This document shows, in pieces, positions 8,240-17,390 of a stretch of 64,000 bases of DNA; positions within the stretch are counted from its first letter, which is position 1; every line of letters begins with the position of its first letter. The notes below the pieces were generated by a model. It searched no databases. It was not told where the DNA came from and saw only the letters and a list, made by a program, of their open reading frames with translations. Source of the stretch: Lachnospiraceae bacterium (GTDB lineage Bacteria > Bacillota > Clostridia > Lachnospirales > Lachnospiraceae). The stretch covers positions 1 through 64,000 of the forward strand of contig JAFSPF010000096.1 of assembly GCA_017443065.1 (NCBI GenBank), read 5' to 3'. The position numbers were made by a program, and so were the translations under genes.

Positions 8240-9457
8240 TTACATGTCCTTTTTGCCCAGCACCATGGCGCGGACCTTGCAGGAGAGACCGAAGAGATTG
8301 ATGAAGCCCTCCGCATCGTGATGATCGTATAAATCGCCGGTGGTGAAGGAGGCAAGGGATTCGCTGTAAAGCGAGTAGGGCGAGGTGGTTCCCTCCTTGA
8401 TGATGTTGCCCTTGTAAAGGCGGAACTTCACCTCACCGGTCACATATTTCTGCGTGGCGGTGATGAAGGCCTGCTGCGCCTTTCGCAGGGGCGTGAACCA
8501 TTTGCCTTCATAGACCAGATCGGCAAACTTGTTGCCCATTTCTTTTTTCAGCGTATAGGTGTCGCGGTCGAGGATCAGCTCCTCCAGCTGCTGGTGCGCG
8601 GCGTAGAGGATGGTGCCGCCGGGCGTCTCATAGATGCCGCGGCTCTTCATGCCGACCACGCGGTTTTCCACGATATCGACGATCCCGATGCCGTTCTCCC
8701 CGCCGAGTTTGTTCAGCGTGCGGATGATGTCCGCGACCTTCATCTCTTTTCCGTTGATCGTCTTCGGGACGCCCGCCTCAAAGGTCATCGTGACATGCGT
8801 CGGGGTATCCGGCGCCTTTTCCGGCGGCACGCTCATCACAAGGATGTGATCGTAGTTCGGGGCGAGCGCGGGGTCCTCGAGTTCCAGTCCCTCATGCGAA
8901 ATATGCCAGAGGTTGCGGTCCCTGGAATAAGAGGAGTCCGCGGAGAAGGGCAGGTGAATGCCGTGCTCCTGACAATACGCAATCTCGTCCGCGCGGCTTG
9001 TCATTTTCCATTTATCGCTGCGCCAGGGCGCGATGATTTTCAGATCCGGGGCCAGGGCCTTGATGCCGAGCTCAAAGCGGATCTGGTCATTGCCCTTGCC
9101 GGTGGCACCGTGGCAGATCGCCGTGGCGCCTTCCTTTTCCGCCACCTGTACGAGTTTCTTCGCGATCAGCGGACGCGCCATCGAGGTGCCGAGGAGGTAG
9201 GCGTTTTCATAAACGGCGTAGGCCTGCACGCAGGGCGTGATATATTCTTCGGCGAACTCATCCGTGACGTCCAGCAGGTACAGCTTGGAGGCGCCGGTGG
9301 AGAGCGCGCGCTCCTCCAGATCGTCCGTCTCTTCCCCCTGCCCCACATCCACGCAGCAGCAGATTACTTCACAGTCATAATTTTCATGCAGCCAGGGGAT
9401 GATGGCGGTGGTGTCCAGTCCGCCGGAATAGGCCAGTACGATTTTTTCTTTCGCCAT
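8240..9457 (-). CDS. argG: Argininosuccinate synthase
   Basis: 405 aa from ATG 9457, preceded by AAGGAGGAATGCATC; the frame extends 16 codons further but those lack an RBS. The ATP-binding loop AYSGGLDTT is at the start, followed by HGATGKGNDQIRFE, APWR and SADSSYSRDRNLWHIS, all standard for ArgG. It joins citrulline and aspartate using ATP, the seventh step of arginine synthesis. It is divergent from argC and shares a regulatory region with it. argH, argF and carAB are not in the window. Confidence 0.95.
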   Translation of the reverse strand: MAKEKIVLAYSGGLDTTAIIPWLHENYDCEVICCCVDVGQGEETDDLEERALSTGASKLYLLDVTDEFAEEYITPCVQAYAVYENAYLLGTSMARPLIAKKLVQVAEKEGATAICHGATGKGNDQIRFELGIKALAPDLKIIAPWRSDKWKMTSRADEIAYCQEHGIHLPFSADSSYSRDRNLWHISHEGLELEDPALAPNYDHILVMSVPPEKAPDTPTHVTMTFEAGVPKTINGKEMKVADIIRTLNKLGGENGIGIVDIVENRVVGMKSRGIYETPGGTILYAAHQQLEELILDRDTYTLKKEMGNKFADLVYEGKWFTPLRKAQQAFITATQKYVTGEVKFRLYKGNIIKEGTTSPYSLYSESLASFTTGDLYDHHDAEGFINLFGLSCKVRAMVLGKKDM

Positions 9458-9493
9458 GATGCATTCCTCCTTCTGAATAAAGGTACAGGAGTT

Positions 9494-9522
9494 AATGTAG
9501 CACAAAGCGAAGGGTGATGCAA
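9494..9522 (-). promoter_or_regulatory. argG promoter
   Basis: Read on the minus strand: TTGCAT (9522-9517), exactly 17 bases, TACATT (9499-9494). The start of transcription would be near 9487, giving a 30-nt leader with AAGGAGG. Confidence 0.7.
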
Positions 9523-9528
9523 GCGGTG

Positions 9529-9573
9529 CGCATATTTATGCAGGATTTTGAATATTATATGTTTATTATTGCA
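9529..9573. promoter_or_regulatory. Three ARG-box-like sites between argG and argC (candidate ArgR operator)
   Basis: Against the ArgR consensus TGAATWWWWATTCA: CGCATATTTATGCA (9529-9542) matches 11 of 14 positions, TGAATATTATATGT (9549-9562) matches 10 and TGTTTATTATTGCA (9560-9573) matches 10. The last one covers most of the argC -35, and the first is 7 bases from the argG -35. The AT-rich block stands out in a GC-rich region. ArgR binding is inferred; no argR gene is in the window. Confidence 0.55.
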
Positions 9574-9597
9574 TGGAGGCGATGGAAGGAGTATGAT
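9569..9597 (+). promoter_or_regulatory. argC operon promoter
   Basis: TTGCAT (9569-9574), 17 bases, TATGAT (9592-9597). Predicted start near 9604, 39 bases before argC. Overlapped by a candidate ArgR site. Confidence 0.7.
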
Positions 9598-9642
9598 AAA
9601 AAATAGTTTATATTCTGAAGGAACAGGGGAGAAGAGCGTTCA

Positions 9643-10689
9643 ATGGCGAAGATCAAAGCGGCAATCATCGGTGTTACGGGATACGCGGGCGCGGAAATCG
9701 CAAGAATTCTGAACGGTCATCCGGAGGCGGAGATCGTATGGTACGGCTCAAAGAGCTTTGCGGGACAGAGCTTTTCCGATATTTACGGCAATTTCCGCGC
9801 CTTTGCGGATGAGATCCTGCAGGGGGAGGCGCTTGCGGAGGCCGCAGCGTCGGCGGATGTTGTCTTTACGGCGACGCCGCAGGGATTTGCGGCATCCGCC
9901 ATGACAAAGGACATTCTCGGACAGACGAAGATCATCGACTTAAGCGCGGACTTCCGGCTGAAGGATGTCTCCGTGTATGAGCGGTGGTACGGCATCACGC
10001 ATGCGTCCCCGCAGTTTTTGCAGGAGGCGGTGTACGGGCTGTGCGAGCTGAAGCGGGAGGAGATCCGCGGGGCCAGGCTCATTGCGAATCCCGGCTGCTA
10101 CACGACCTGCGCCATCTTAACCTTATATCCTGCCGTGGAGGCCGGACTGGTGGATCCGGACACGCTGATCGTGGATGCGATGAGCGGTGTTTCCGGTGCG
10201 GGCAGGGGCGCCAAAACGGACAACCTCTTCTGCGAGGTCAACGAAAACGCGAAGCCCTACGGCGTGACGGTGCACCGTCATACGCCGGAGATCGAGGCGG
10301 CGCTGTCGGAAGCCGCGGGAAGAGAGGTCAGACTGACCTTTACGCCGCATCTGATCCCGATGAACCGCGGGATTCTTGCCACCTGCTATGCAACGCTCAC
10401 AAAGGATGTAAGTGCGGAAGCACTGCGGGAGGTCTATGAGAAGCGCTACGGGGCAGAGCCCTTCATCCGGCTGCTGCCGGAAGGCCGGTATCCGGAAACG
10501 CGTTTTGTGGAGCACAGCAATCTGCTGGATCTGCAGGTGACCGTTGACAAACGGACAAGGCGCCTCGTCCTGACGGGGGCGCTGGACAATCTTGTGAAGG
10601 GAGCGGCAGGGCAGGCGGTGCAGAACATGAACCTGTTGTTTGACCTGCCGGAGGAAACGGGACTGCAGACAGTTCCCGCAGTTCCCTGA
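9643..10689 (+). CDS. argC: N-acetyl-gamma-glutamyl-phosphate reductase
   Basis: 348 aa. N-terminal Rossmann segment AIIGVTGYAGAEIARIL, then the active-site Cys in ANPGCYTTCAIL and the segment GVSGAGRGAKTDNLFCE, all diagnostic. It reduces N-acetylglutamyl phosphate to the semialdehyde with NADPH. It is the first gene of the plus-strand arginine operon, preceded by an SD GGGGAGAAG and the promoter at 9569-9597. Confidence 0.95.
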   Translation: MAKIKAAIIGVTGYAGAEIARILNGHPEAEIVWYGSKSFAGQSFSDIYGNFRAFADEILQGEALAEAAASADVVFTATPQGFAASAMTKDILGQTKIIDLSADFRLKDVSVYERWYGITHASPQFLQEAVYGLCELKREEIRGARLIANPGCYTTCAILTLYPAVEAGLVDPDTLIVDAMSGVSGAGRGAKTDNLFCEVNENAKPYGVTVHRHTPEIEAALSEAAGREVRLTFTPHLIPMNRGILATCYATLTKDVSAEALREVYEKRYGAEPFIRLLPEGRYPETRFVEHSNLLDLQVTVDKRTRRLVLTGALDNLVKGAAGQAVQNMNLLFDLPEETGLQTVPAVP

Positions 10690-10706
10690 GGATTACGGGA
10701 GAGCCG

Positions 10707-11153
10707 ATGAATATCCGGAAAATGACCGTCGAGGATTACGATGCCGTATATGCCCTCTGGAAATCCATCCGGGGCTTCGGGATGCGTTCCATCGACGATT
10801 CCAGGGACAATATCGTGCGCTTCATCGAGCGCAATCCGGACACCTGCGTGGTGGCGGAGGCGGAGGACGGACTCTGCGGCGCGATCCTCTGCGGCCATGA
10901 CGGACGGCGCGGCTGCTTTTATCACGTCTGCGTGCGGGAGGACATGCGGCGGCAGGGCGTCGGAAGAAGGATGGTGCTGTTCTGCATCGATGCGCTGAAG
11001 AAGGAGAAGATCAACAAGGTCTGTCTGAATGCCTTTGTGATCAACCAGGCAGGGAACGCGTTCTGGAAGAGTCTCGGCTGGACCCTGCGATCGGATATGA
11101 ACTACTACGACTTTGCCATCAATGAGGAAAACATAACGGTATTCAACGAATAG
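10707..11153 (+). CDS. GNAT family N-acetyltransferase in the arginine operon
   Basis: 148 aa. The GNAT acetyl-CoA loop is VREDMRRQGVGRRMV, and the C-terminal NQAGNAFWKSLGW is also typical of the fold. It sits between argC and argJ in the same direction, with an SD (GGGAGAG). A stand-alone N-acetylglutamate synthase role is possible from position, but argJ in the same operon can already make N-acetylglutamate, so a different substrate, or priming of the cycle, is equally open. Substrate unknown. Confidence 0.8.
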   Translation: MNIRKMTVEDYDAVYALWKSIRGFGMRSIDDSRDNIVRFIERNPDTCVVAEAEDGLCGAILCGHDGRRGCFYHVCVREDMRRQGVGRRMVLFCIDALKKEKINKVCLNAFVINQAGNAFWKSLGWTLRSDMNYYDFAINEENITVFNE

Positions 11154-11166
11154 GAGAGACAGCGAA

Positions 11167-12390
11167 ATGGAAATGAGTAAGGGCGGCATCAACGCACCCA
11201 AGGGCTTTCGTGCGGCAGCGGCGGCAGCAGGACTGAAATATGAGGACCGCGACGACATGGTGCTTATCACCTCCGTCGTGCCCTGCCGGGCGGCCGGGGT
11301 CTTTACCCGCAACGTGGTACAGGCGGCACCGGTGGTAAGAGACAGGGCGCTGCTCGCGGAGGGCTTAAATGTCCGCGCGGTGCTGGTCAATTCCGGCATT
11401 GCGAATGCCTGCACCGGCCAGACGGGGGAAAAGAACTGTCTTCGGAGCGCACAGATCGTGGAAGAGGCCATGGGCATCCCGGAAACGGAAATCATGACGG
11501 CCTCCACCGGCGTCATCGGGATGCAGCTCCCGATGAAAAAAATGAAGGAGGGGATCGGAACGCTTGCGAAGTCGCTCTCCGGGGACGCGGAGACCGCAAC
11601 ACGTGCGGCAAAGGCCATCATGACGACGGACACGCATGAAAAGGAATGCGCCGTTTCCTTTGTACTGGACGGAAGGACCTGCCATATCGGCGGGATGGCC
11701 AAGGGCAGCGGGATGATTCATCCGGACATGGGAACGATGCTCGCCTTCCTGACGACGGACGCGCTCGTGGACCGTGCGCTGCTGCAGGAGGCCCTGAAGG
11801 ATGCGGCGGATGAGACCTTCAACATGATCTCCGTGGACGGCGATACCTCGACAAACGACACCGTGCTGCTGCTGGCCAACGGGACGGCGGAGAACACGGA
11901 GCTGAGAGAAAAAAACGAAGCATATCAGGTGTTTTTCGAGGCCCTGTGCGAGGTCTGCCGTACGCTTGCAAAGCAGCTGGCCGCGGACGGCGAGGGCGCA
12001 ACGGCGCTGATGGAGGTGCGGGTGCAGGGGGCGGAAAGCCTTGCGGATGCAAGGAAACTGGCAAGGAGCGTCACCTCCTCCAGTCTGACCAAGGCGGCGC
12101 TGAACGGGCATGACGCCAACTGGGGCAGGATCCTTTGCGCGCTGGGATACGCGGGCGTTTCCTTTGACCCGGCGAAGCTTTCCCTTACCATTGCGAGTAA
12201 GGCCGGGGAGCTTGTGCTGTTTGAGAACGGCACCCCCGCGGAATATGACGAAAAGACGGCGACGGGGATTCTCTCCGAGAAGGAGGTGCGTATTCTTGCG
12301 GACCTGCATGCCGGCGAAGAAAGCGCTGTCGCCTGGGGCTGCGACCTGAGCAAGGAATACATTGCCATCAACGCGGATTACCGCTCATAG
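11167..12390 (+). CDS. argJ: Bifunctional glutamate N-acetyltransferase / ornithine acetyltransferase
   Basis: 407 aa. The self-cleavage motif is in [17 protein letters not shown], where cleavage before the Thr of MGTML yields the alpha and beta chains. [13 protein letters not shown] near the start and [14 protein letters not shown] later are standard. ArgJ moves the acetyl group from acetylornithine to glutamate, so the arginine route here is the cyclic one; whether it also uses acetyl-CoA cannot be read from the sequence. It begins 13 bases after the GNAT gene, and argB follows 11 bases later. Confidence 0.95.
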   Translation: MEMSKGGINAPKGFRAAAAAAGLKYEDRDDMVLITSVVPCRAAGVFTRNVVQAAPVVRDRALLAEGLNVRAVLVNSGIANACTGQTGEKNCLRSAQIVEEAMGIPETEIMTASTGVIGMQLPMKKMKEGIGTLAKSLSGDAETATRAAKAIMTTDTHEKECAVSFVLDGRTCHIGGMAKGSGMIHPDMGTMLAFLTTDALVDRALLQEALKDAADETFNMISVDGDTSTNDTVLLLANGTAENTELREKNEAYQVFFEALCEVCRTLAKQLAADGEGATALMEVRVQGAESLADARKLARSVTSSSLTKAALNGHDANWGRILCALGYAGVSFDPAKLSLTIASKAGELVLFENGTPAEYDEKTATGILSEKEVRILADLHAGEESAVAWGCDLSKEYIAINADYRS

Positions 12391-12401
12391 GAGGAAAACG
12401 G

Positions 12402-13304
12402 ATGGACCGGGATCTGCAGGAAGTGATGAAAAAGGCGGAGGTGCTGATCGAGGCGCTGCCGTATATCCAGAAGTTCAACCGCAGGATCATTGTCGTCAAA
12501 TACGGCGGGAGCGCCATGACGGACGAGGCCCTGCAGAAGAGCGTGATTCAGGACGTCACGCTGTTAAAGCTCGTCGGCTTCAAGCCGATCGTGGTGCACG
12601 GCGGCGGCAAGGCGATTTCCTCCTGGATCGAAAAGGTCGGAAAGGAGCCGCAGTTCGTGAACGGCCTGCGTGTCACGGATGACGAGACCATGGAGATCGC
12701 GGAGATGGTGCTCGGACGCGTCGGCAAACAGCTCGTTACGATGACGGAGGCGCTCGGTGTCAAGGCGATCGGCATCAGCGGCAAGGACGGCGGCCTTCTG
12801 CGTGTCCGGAAGCGGACGCCGGAGGGGGCGGACATCGGCTATGTCGGTGAGATCACAAACGTAACACCTGATATTCTTTTTGAACTGCTGGAGGATGATT
12901 ACCTGCCGATCGTGGCGCCCGTGGGCCTGGATGAGCGCTTTCAGACCTATAACATCAACGCGGACGACGCGGCCTGTGCGATCGCCGCGGCGGTCGGGGC
13001 GGACAAGCTGGCCTTTCTGACGGATGTGGCCGGCGTCCTGAAGAACCCGGAGGATCCGGACTCCTTCCTCTCACGGCTTTCCGTCAGCGAAGCAGAACAG
13101 CTGATATCTTCCGGCATGGTGGGCGGCGGTATGCTGCCGAAGCTTGCCGGCTGCACGGAGGCCGTGCGGAACGGCGTCCACCGCGTGCATATTCTCGACG
13201 GCAGAATCCCGCACTGCCTGCTGTTGGAAATCTTCACCAACCACGGGATCGGCACCATGTTTTATAACGATACGGACACGGAAGTGTCACAGGACGGCAA
13301 ATAA
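12402..13304 (+). CDS. argB: Acetylglutamate kinase
   Basis: 300 aa, amino-acid kinase fold: [19 protein letters not shown], and [10 protein letters not shown] near the C-terminal half. [10 protein letters not shown] and [10 protein letters not shown] are typical of ArgB. It phosphorylates N-acetylglutamate. The SD AGGAGGAAAACGG comes directly after the argJ stop. The N-terminal helix of about 25 residues before the kinase core resembles arginine-sensitive hexameric ArgB proteins, so feedback inhibition by arginine is plausible but not shown. Confidence 0.95.
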   Translation: MDRDLQEVMKKAEVLIEALPYIQKFNRRIIVVKYGGSAMTDEALQKSVIQDVTLLKLVGFKPIVVHGGGKAISSWIEKVGKEPQFVNGLRVTDDETMEIAEMVLGRVGKQLVTMTEALGVKAIGISGKDGGLLRVRKRTPEGADIGYVGEITNVTPDILFELLEDDYLPIVAPVGLDERFQTYNINADDAACAIAAAVGADKLAFLTDVAGVLKNPEDPDSFLSRLSVSEAEQLISSGMVGGGMLPKLAGCTEAVRNGVHRVHILDGRIPHCLLLEIFTNHGIGTMFYNDTDTEVSQDGK

Positions 13305-13322
13305 AATAACAGGAGATTCAAA

Positions 13323-14510
13323 TTGACGGAACAGACGAAGCAGCAGATTGAAACGGCAGAACACTCGTTATTGCATACCTACAACCGCTTTCCCCTGATT
13401 CTGGACCGGGGGGAGGGGATGTACCTGTATGATACGGAGGGAAAGCGCTATCTGGATTTTTACTCCGGGATCGGGGTCTTCGCACTCGGCCATCACTATC
13501 CCGGCTTTGACGATGCGCTGAAGGCGCAGATCGACAAGCTTCTGCACAGCTCCAATTATTTTTACAACGAACCGGCCATGGAGGCCGCGGAGAAGCTGAC
13601 GAAGGCGGCAGGCCTCGGGCGTGTTTTTTTTACGAACAGCGGAGCGGAGGCCGTGGAGGGTGCGCTGAAATGCGCCAGGAGATATGCGGTGAACAAGGGC
13701 CGTAAGGCGGCCGGGATTGTCGCCATGGAGCATTCCTTTCACGGCAGAACCTTCGGTGCGCTTTCCGTTACGGGAACGGAAAGCTACCGGACGCCCTTTG
13801 AGCCGCTCGTCGGCGGCGTGCGCTTCGCCAAGCTGAACGACATGGATTCCGTGAGGGCCGCGGTGGCCGATGAACCCTGCGCCCTGATCCTTGAGGTGAT
13901 CCAGGGGGAGGGCGGCATTCTCTGCGCGGAGGATGATTTCCTCAGGGAGGTCCGCGCGCTCTGTGACGAAAAGGACATCGTACTCATTTTTGACGAGGTC
14001 CAGTGCGGGATGGGAAGAAGCGGAGACCTGTTTGCCTGGGAAAAAGCGGGCGTGAAGCCGGACATCATGACGCTGGCCAAGGCCCTGGGCGGCGGGGTTC
14101 CCGTGGGCGCCTTCCTGGTACGCGAGGAGGTGGCGGCGCAGGGCTTACAGCCGGGAGATCACGGCACGACCCTGGGCGGCAACCCCTTTGCCTGTGCCGC
14201 CGTATGCAAGGTGCTTGATTTATTTGAGCAGGACCATATAATAGATCATGTGCGCGAAGTGGCGCCGTATCTGACGGAGCGCCTGGAGGAGATCCGGTCC
14301 TCGGCTTCCGGTATTACGGAGCGGAGAGGAAGGGGTCTGATGCAGGGGCTTGTGTTTGAAAAACCGGTCGGGGAGATTCTCGCCCGGGCGAGGGAAAACG
14401 GTCTGATCCTCATCAACGCCGGCGCAAATGTCCTGCGTTTCCTGCCGCCGCTGATTGTGACGCGGCGGGAAATCGATGAGATGGCGGACCTTTTGAAAGA
14501 GAGTCTATGA
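13323..14510 (+). CDS. argD: Acetylornithine aminotransferase
   Basis: 395 aa from a TTG start at 13323 with an SD (AGGAGATTC); no other start fits the conserved N-terminus. Fold-type I PLP enzyme: FTNSGAEAVEGALK, HGRTFGALS, IFDEVQCGMGRSG and the PLP lysine in TLAKALGGGVPVGAF. It converts N-acetylglutamate semialdehyde to acetylornithine. Its stop overlaps the ATG of the next gene (ATGA), which ties that solute-binding protein to the arginine transcript. Confidence 0.94.
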   Translation: MTEQTKQQIETAEHSLLHTYNRFPLILDRGEGMYLYDTEGKRYLDFYSGIGVFALGHHYPGFDDALKAQIDKLLHSSNYFYNEPAMEAAEKLTKAAGLGRVFFTNSGAEAVEGALKCARRYAVNKGRKAAGIVAMEHSFHGRTFGALSVTGTESYRTPFEPLVGGVRFAKLNDMDSVRAAVADEPCALILEVIQGEGGILCAEDDFLREVRALCDEKDIVLIFDEVQCGMGRSGDLFAWEKAGVKPDIMTLAKALGGGVPVGAFLVREEVAAQGLQPGDHGTTLGGNPFACAAVCKVLDLFEQDHIIDHVREVAPYLTERLEEIRSSASGITERRGRGLMQGLVFEKPVGEILARARENGLILINAGANVLRFLPPLIVTRREIDEMADLLKESL

Positions 14511-15931
14511 AACTGTTTCGCAGAGTGATGAGCGCCGTTGTGGTGCTGGCGCTTCCCGCGGTACTGTACCTTTCCGCAACGGGAGGCAGCGACGGGGTGC
14601 TGGGACGGATCGGCATCGGCCGGGGCAAGGAAACCATCCGTATCTGGTACAGCGATGACGCCATCACGGATTATCTGAATATCAGGGCGGTGGCCTACAA
14701 CGAAGCCCATGATGATGTCCGCATCGAGCCGACACTTGTGTCCGGCGTGGAATTCCTGGAAAACGTGAACCGCGCCTCCCTGGAAAGCGAAAACTTTCCC
14801 GATCTGTATCTCACGACGCATGATACCCTGGAAAAAGCGCAGCTTGCCGGTCTGACCACGCAGATTCCGGAGGAGAACCGCTTTCTGACCGCGGAGAACT
14901 TTCCGGAGACGGCCCTGAATGCCGTCACCTATCACGGGAATTATGTGGCATACCCCTTTTATTACGAGACAAGCGTCCTGATGTATAACCGCACCTATCT
15001 GGAGGACTTTGCGCGCGGTTCGCTCACGCAGGAACGGATGGATGCCGGCGCGGAGTCCGCCGTCGTGACGGACGAGGAGGTCAATGCGCGGATCGTGGAG
15101 ATCGTCCCGGAGACGATCGCGGAGCTGCTGCGTTTCGCAAACAGCTACAACGCCCCCGCCAACGTCGAGAGCGTGTTCAAATGGGACGTGACGGATATCT
15201 TTTATAATTATTTCTTCATCGGTGATTACATGAACGCGGGCGGTCCCGCGGGGGATGACCTCGCGCTGCTGGATCTTTACAACACGGAGATGATCAGCTG
15301 CATGAAGGCCTACCAGAAGCTGAACGAGTACTTCGCCATTGATGCGGAGGAGGTCAGCTATGACCAGATTATCGAGGACTTTATCGCCGGAAAGATGGTG
15401 TTCACGGTGGTGACGAGCGATGCGGAGCGCAGGATCCGCGAGGCCCAGGACAGCGGCAGCTGCACCTATACCTACGTCGCCGCGCCGGTGCCGGGGCTGA
15501 ACGAATACTACGGGACCCGCACCATGTCCGTGACGGAGTGCATCGCCATCAACGGCTATTCGGAGCACCCGGAGGAGGCGGCGGAGTTTGCCGAATACCT
15601 GATTTCCAATACGGACGAAACGATCTTCCGGCAGGCGGGAAAGCTTCCCGCGCGCAAAAACGTCGCATATGAAATGCCCAACCTGAATACCTTCTTTGCG
15701 GTTTACGAACGCTCCGTTCCCATGCCGAAGATGATTGAAACCTCCAATCTCTGGATGCGTCTGGAGATCGCGTTCACACAGATCTGGAACGGCGCAAACT
15801 GCAACCAGACCCTGAAGGAGCTGTCCGAGAGCGTCATGACGCAGGTGGTCAAGCAGCGTTATGAGGAGATGCTGCTGCCGGAGCCGGAGATGGTCAGCAT
15901 CACGGACGAGGCAGAGGATACCGGAGACTGA
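14507..15931 (+). CDS. Extracellular solute-binding protein (family 1-like), orphan
   Basis: 474 aa. The N-terminus MKLFRRVMSAVVVLALPAVL is a signal/anchor segment, but there is no lipobox cysteine, unusual for a Gram-positive binding protein. After that come IRIWYSDDAITDYL, NFPDLYLTTHDTLEKAQLAGL and VAYPFYYETSVLMYN, the pattern of sugar-type periplasmic-binding proteins. No permease or ATPase is adjacent. It is coupled to argD by an ATGA overlap and followed by a spacer with a new promoter. Ligand unknown; either a shared transporter partner elsewhere or a sensing role is possible. Confidence 0.72.
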   Translation: MKLFRRVMSAVVVLALPAVLYLSATGGSDGVLGRIGIGRGKETIRIWYSDDAITDYLNIRAVAYNEAHDDVRIEPTLVSGVEFLENVNRASLESENFPDLYLTTHDTLEKAQLAGLTTQIPEENRFLTAENFPETALNAVTYHGNYVAYPFYYETSVLMYNRTYLEDFARGSLTQERMDAGAESAVVTDEEVNARIVEIVPETIAELLRFANSYNAPANVESVFKWDVTDIFYNYFFIGDYMNAGGPAGDDLALLDLYNTEMISCMKAYQKLNEYFAIDAEEVSYDQIIEDFIAGKMVFTVVTSDAERRIREAQDSGSCTYTYVAAPVPGLNEYYGTRTMSVTECIAINGYSEHPEEAAEFAEYLISNTDETIFRQAGKLPARKNVAYEMPNLNTFFAVYERSVPMPKMIETSNLWMRLEIAFTQIWNGANCNQTLKELSESVMTQVVKQRYEEMLLPEPEMVSITDEAEDTGD

Positions 15932-15997
15932 CGCTTGCCGATAGAAATCAGTACAAATCCGCTTGGCTCAGAATAGTTACAAAATATTACAAAAATC

Positions 15998-16026
15998 TTG
16001 CAATTCTTTCCGTTTTCCGTTACAAT
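15998..16026 (+). promoter_or_regulatory. Promoter of comEA
   Basis: TTGCAA (15998-16003), 17 bases, TACAAT (16021-16026). Predicted start near 16033, in an AT-rich spacer after the binding-protein gene. Confidence 0.75.
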
Positions 16027-16047
16027 AATTCTGCCTGAGGGTGGGAG

Positions 16048-16067
16048 CCTCCCCGGAACAGGGGAGG
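16048..16067 (+). promoter_or_regulatory. Hairpin covering the comEA ribosome binding site
   Basis: CCTCCCC (16048-16054) and GGGGAGG (16061-16067) form a perfect 7-bp GC-rich stem with a 6-base loop. The 3' arm is the Shine-Dalgarno sequence, 3 bases before the ATG at 16071. As drawn, the folded mRNA would hide the ribosome site. Confidence 0.6.
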
Positions 16068-16070
16068 TAT

Positions 16071-16673
16071 ATGCGAAATAAAGTACACAAATTAACGAAA
16101 AAGAGAATCATCTTTCCGGCGCTGATCCTTGCCTTTATGACAGGCGCATGTGCAGGGCCCAAAGAAGCGGTGCAGCCCGCGGAAACATTTCTCATGACGG
16201 ATGAAACGCCTGCGGAGGCGTTCCCTTCCGCCGACGAAGCGCCCGAGCGGTCGTGTTACGTTCATGTCTGCGGCGCGGTGAAGCGGGAAGGCGTCTATGA
16301 GTTACCGGAGGGTGCCCGCGTTTTTGATGCGATTGACGCTGCCGGGGGCCTTCTGGAAGGAGCCGACGGATCGGCCGTGAACCAGGCGCAGCCGGTGACG
16401 GACGGGAGCAGACTGCGGATTCCCTTCGAGGGAGAGCAGGCGCAGGAAGCCGCAGCGGAAGCGGGTGGCGCGTTAAGGAACGGCCTGATTGACATCAATA
16501 CCGCGTCGGAGCAGGAGCTGCAGCAGCTGACCGGCATCGGGGAAAAAAGAGCAAGGGACATCGTCCGCTACCGGGAAACGCACGGCGCGTTCCTGAGGAT
16601 TGAGGATCTCATGCAGGTGGACGGGATCAAACAAAAGCTGTTCGATCAGATCCGTGAAATGATCACGGTATAG
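16071..16673 (+). CDS. comEA: ComEA-like DNA-binding competence protein
   Basis: 200 aa from ATG 16071 with SD GGGGAGG; a GTG 30 bases upstream lies in the leader hairpin region. Layout: N-terminal hydrophobic segment ending MTGACAG (a weak lipobox or an anchor), an SLBB-type domain (CYVHVCGAVKREGVYELPEGARVFDAIDAAGG), then a pair of helix-hairpin-helix motifs (IDINTASEQELQQLTGIGEKRARDIV and FLRIEDLMQVDGIKQ). ComEA binds incoming DNA at the membrane and hands it to ComEC, whose gene is 3.3 kb downstream. A two-component system follows directly. Confidence 0.88.
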   Translation: MRNKVHKLTKKRIIFPALILAFMTGACAGPKEAVQPAETFLMTDETPAEAFPSADEAPERSCYVHVCGAVKREGVYELPEGARVFDAIDAAGGLLEGADGSAVNQAQPVTDGSRLRIPFEGEQAQEAAAEAGGALRNGLIDINTASEQELQQLTGIGEKRARDIVRYRETHGAFLRIEDLMQVDGIKQKLFDQIREMITV

Positions 16674-16696
16674 ACGGGAGAAGACAAGAGGACATT

Positions 16697-17377
16697 ATGG
16701 CAAAGCGGGCACTGGTCGTCGATGACGAAAAGACAATCGTCAAGGGAATCCGGTATTCCCTCGAACAGGATGGCATGGAGGTGGATTGCGTGTATGACGG
16801 CGAAGAGGCCGTGGATTTCGCGCGGAATCATCATTATGACATCATCCTCCTGGACGTGATGCTTCCGAAGCTCACGGGCTTTGACGTCTGCCAGCAGATC
16901 CGGGAGTTCTCCTCCGTCCCGATCATCATGCTCACCGCCAAAAACGATGACATGGACAAGATCCTCGGCCTGGAATACGGGGCGGATGATTACATCACGA
17001 AGCCCTTTAATATCCTGGAGGTCAAGGCGCGCATCAAGGCCATCATGCGGCGCACGGAGTCAAAGGCGGAAGGGCCGGAGGTTCGCACCTACGGCGATCT
17101 GTCGATCAACGATGCCTACCGCAGGGTCACCGTCGGAGATAAGGAGATCAATCTCACGGGACGTGAGTTCGATGTTCTGGAGCTTCTTGCGAGGACGCCC
17201 GGCCGGGTCTTCTCCAGGGAAGAGCTCCTGGAGAAAATCTGGGGCAGTGCCTACCCCGGTGATGTCAGAACGGTGGATGTTCACGTGCGCAGACTCCGCG
17301 AAAAGCTGGAGCTGAATCCGTCGGAGCCGGTCTACGTCCGTACGAAGTGGGGCGCCGGCTACTACTTCCAGGCCTGA
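16697..17377 (+). CDS. OmpR-family response regulator
   Basis: 226 aa. The receiver domain has D9-D10, phosphoacceptor D53 in LLDVMLPKL, LTAK and the lysine in YITKPF. The winged-helix DNA-binding domain begins near residue 130 (GDLSINDAYRRV) and has LTGREFDVLELLARTPGRVFSREELLEKIWG and VDVHVRRLREKLE. Its partner kinase follows after 13 bases. Regulon not known; the flanking com genes are obvious candidates, though that is inference from position. Confidence 0.93.
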   Translation: MAKRALVVDDEKTIVKGIRYSLEQDGMEVDCVYDGEEAVDFARNHHYDIILLDVMLPKLTGFDVCQQIREFSSVPIIMLTAKNDDMDKILGLEYGADDYITKPFNILEVKARIKAIMRRTESKAEGPEVRTYGDLSINDAYRRVTVGDKEINLTGREFDVLELLARTPGRVFSREELLEKIWGSAYPGDVRTVDVHVRRLREKLELNPSEPVYVRTKWGAGYYFQA

Positions 17378-17390
17378 GCAGGGCCGCATC

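Noticed and set aside
14246..15568. Long minus-strand open frame (440 codons) opposite argD and the binding protein
   Set aside because: Antisense shadow in GC-rich DNA; the plus-strand genes have clear family motifs and SDs, and the antisense product has none.
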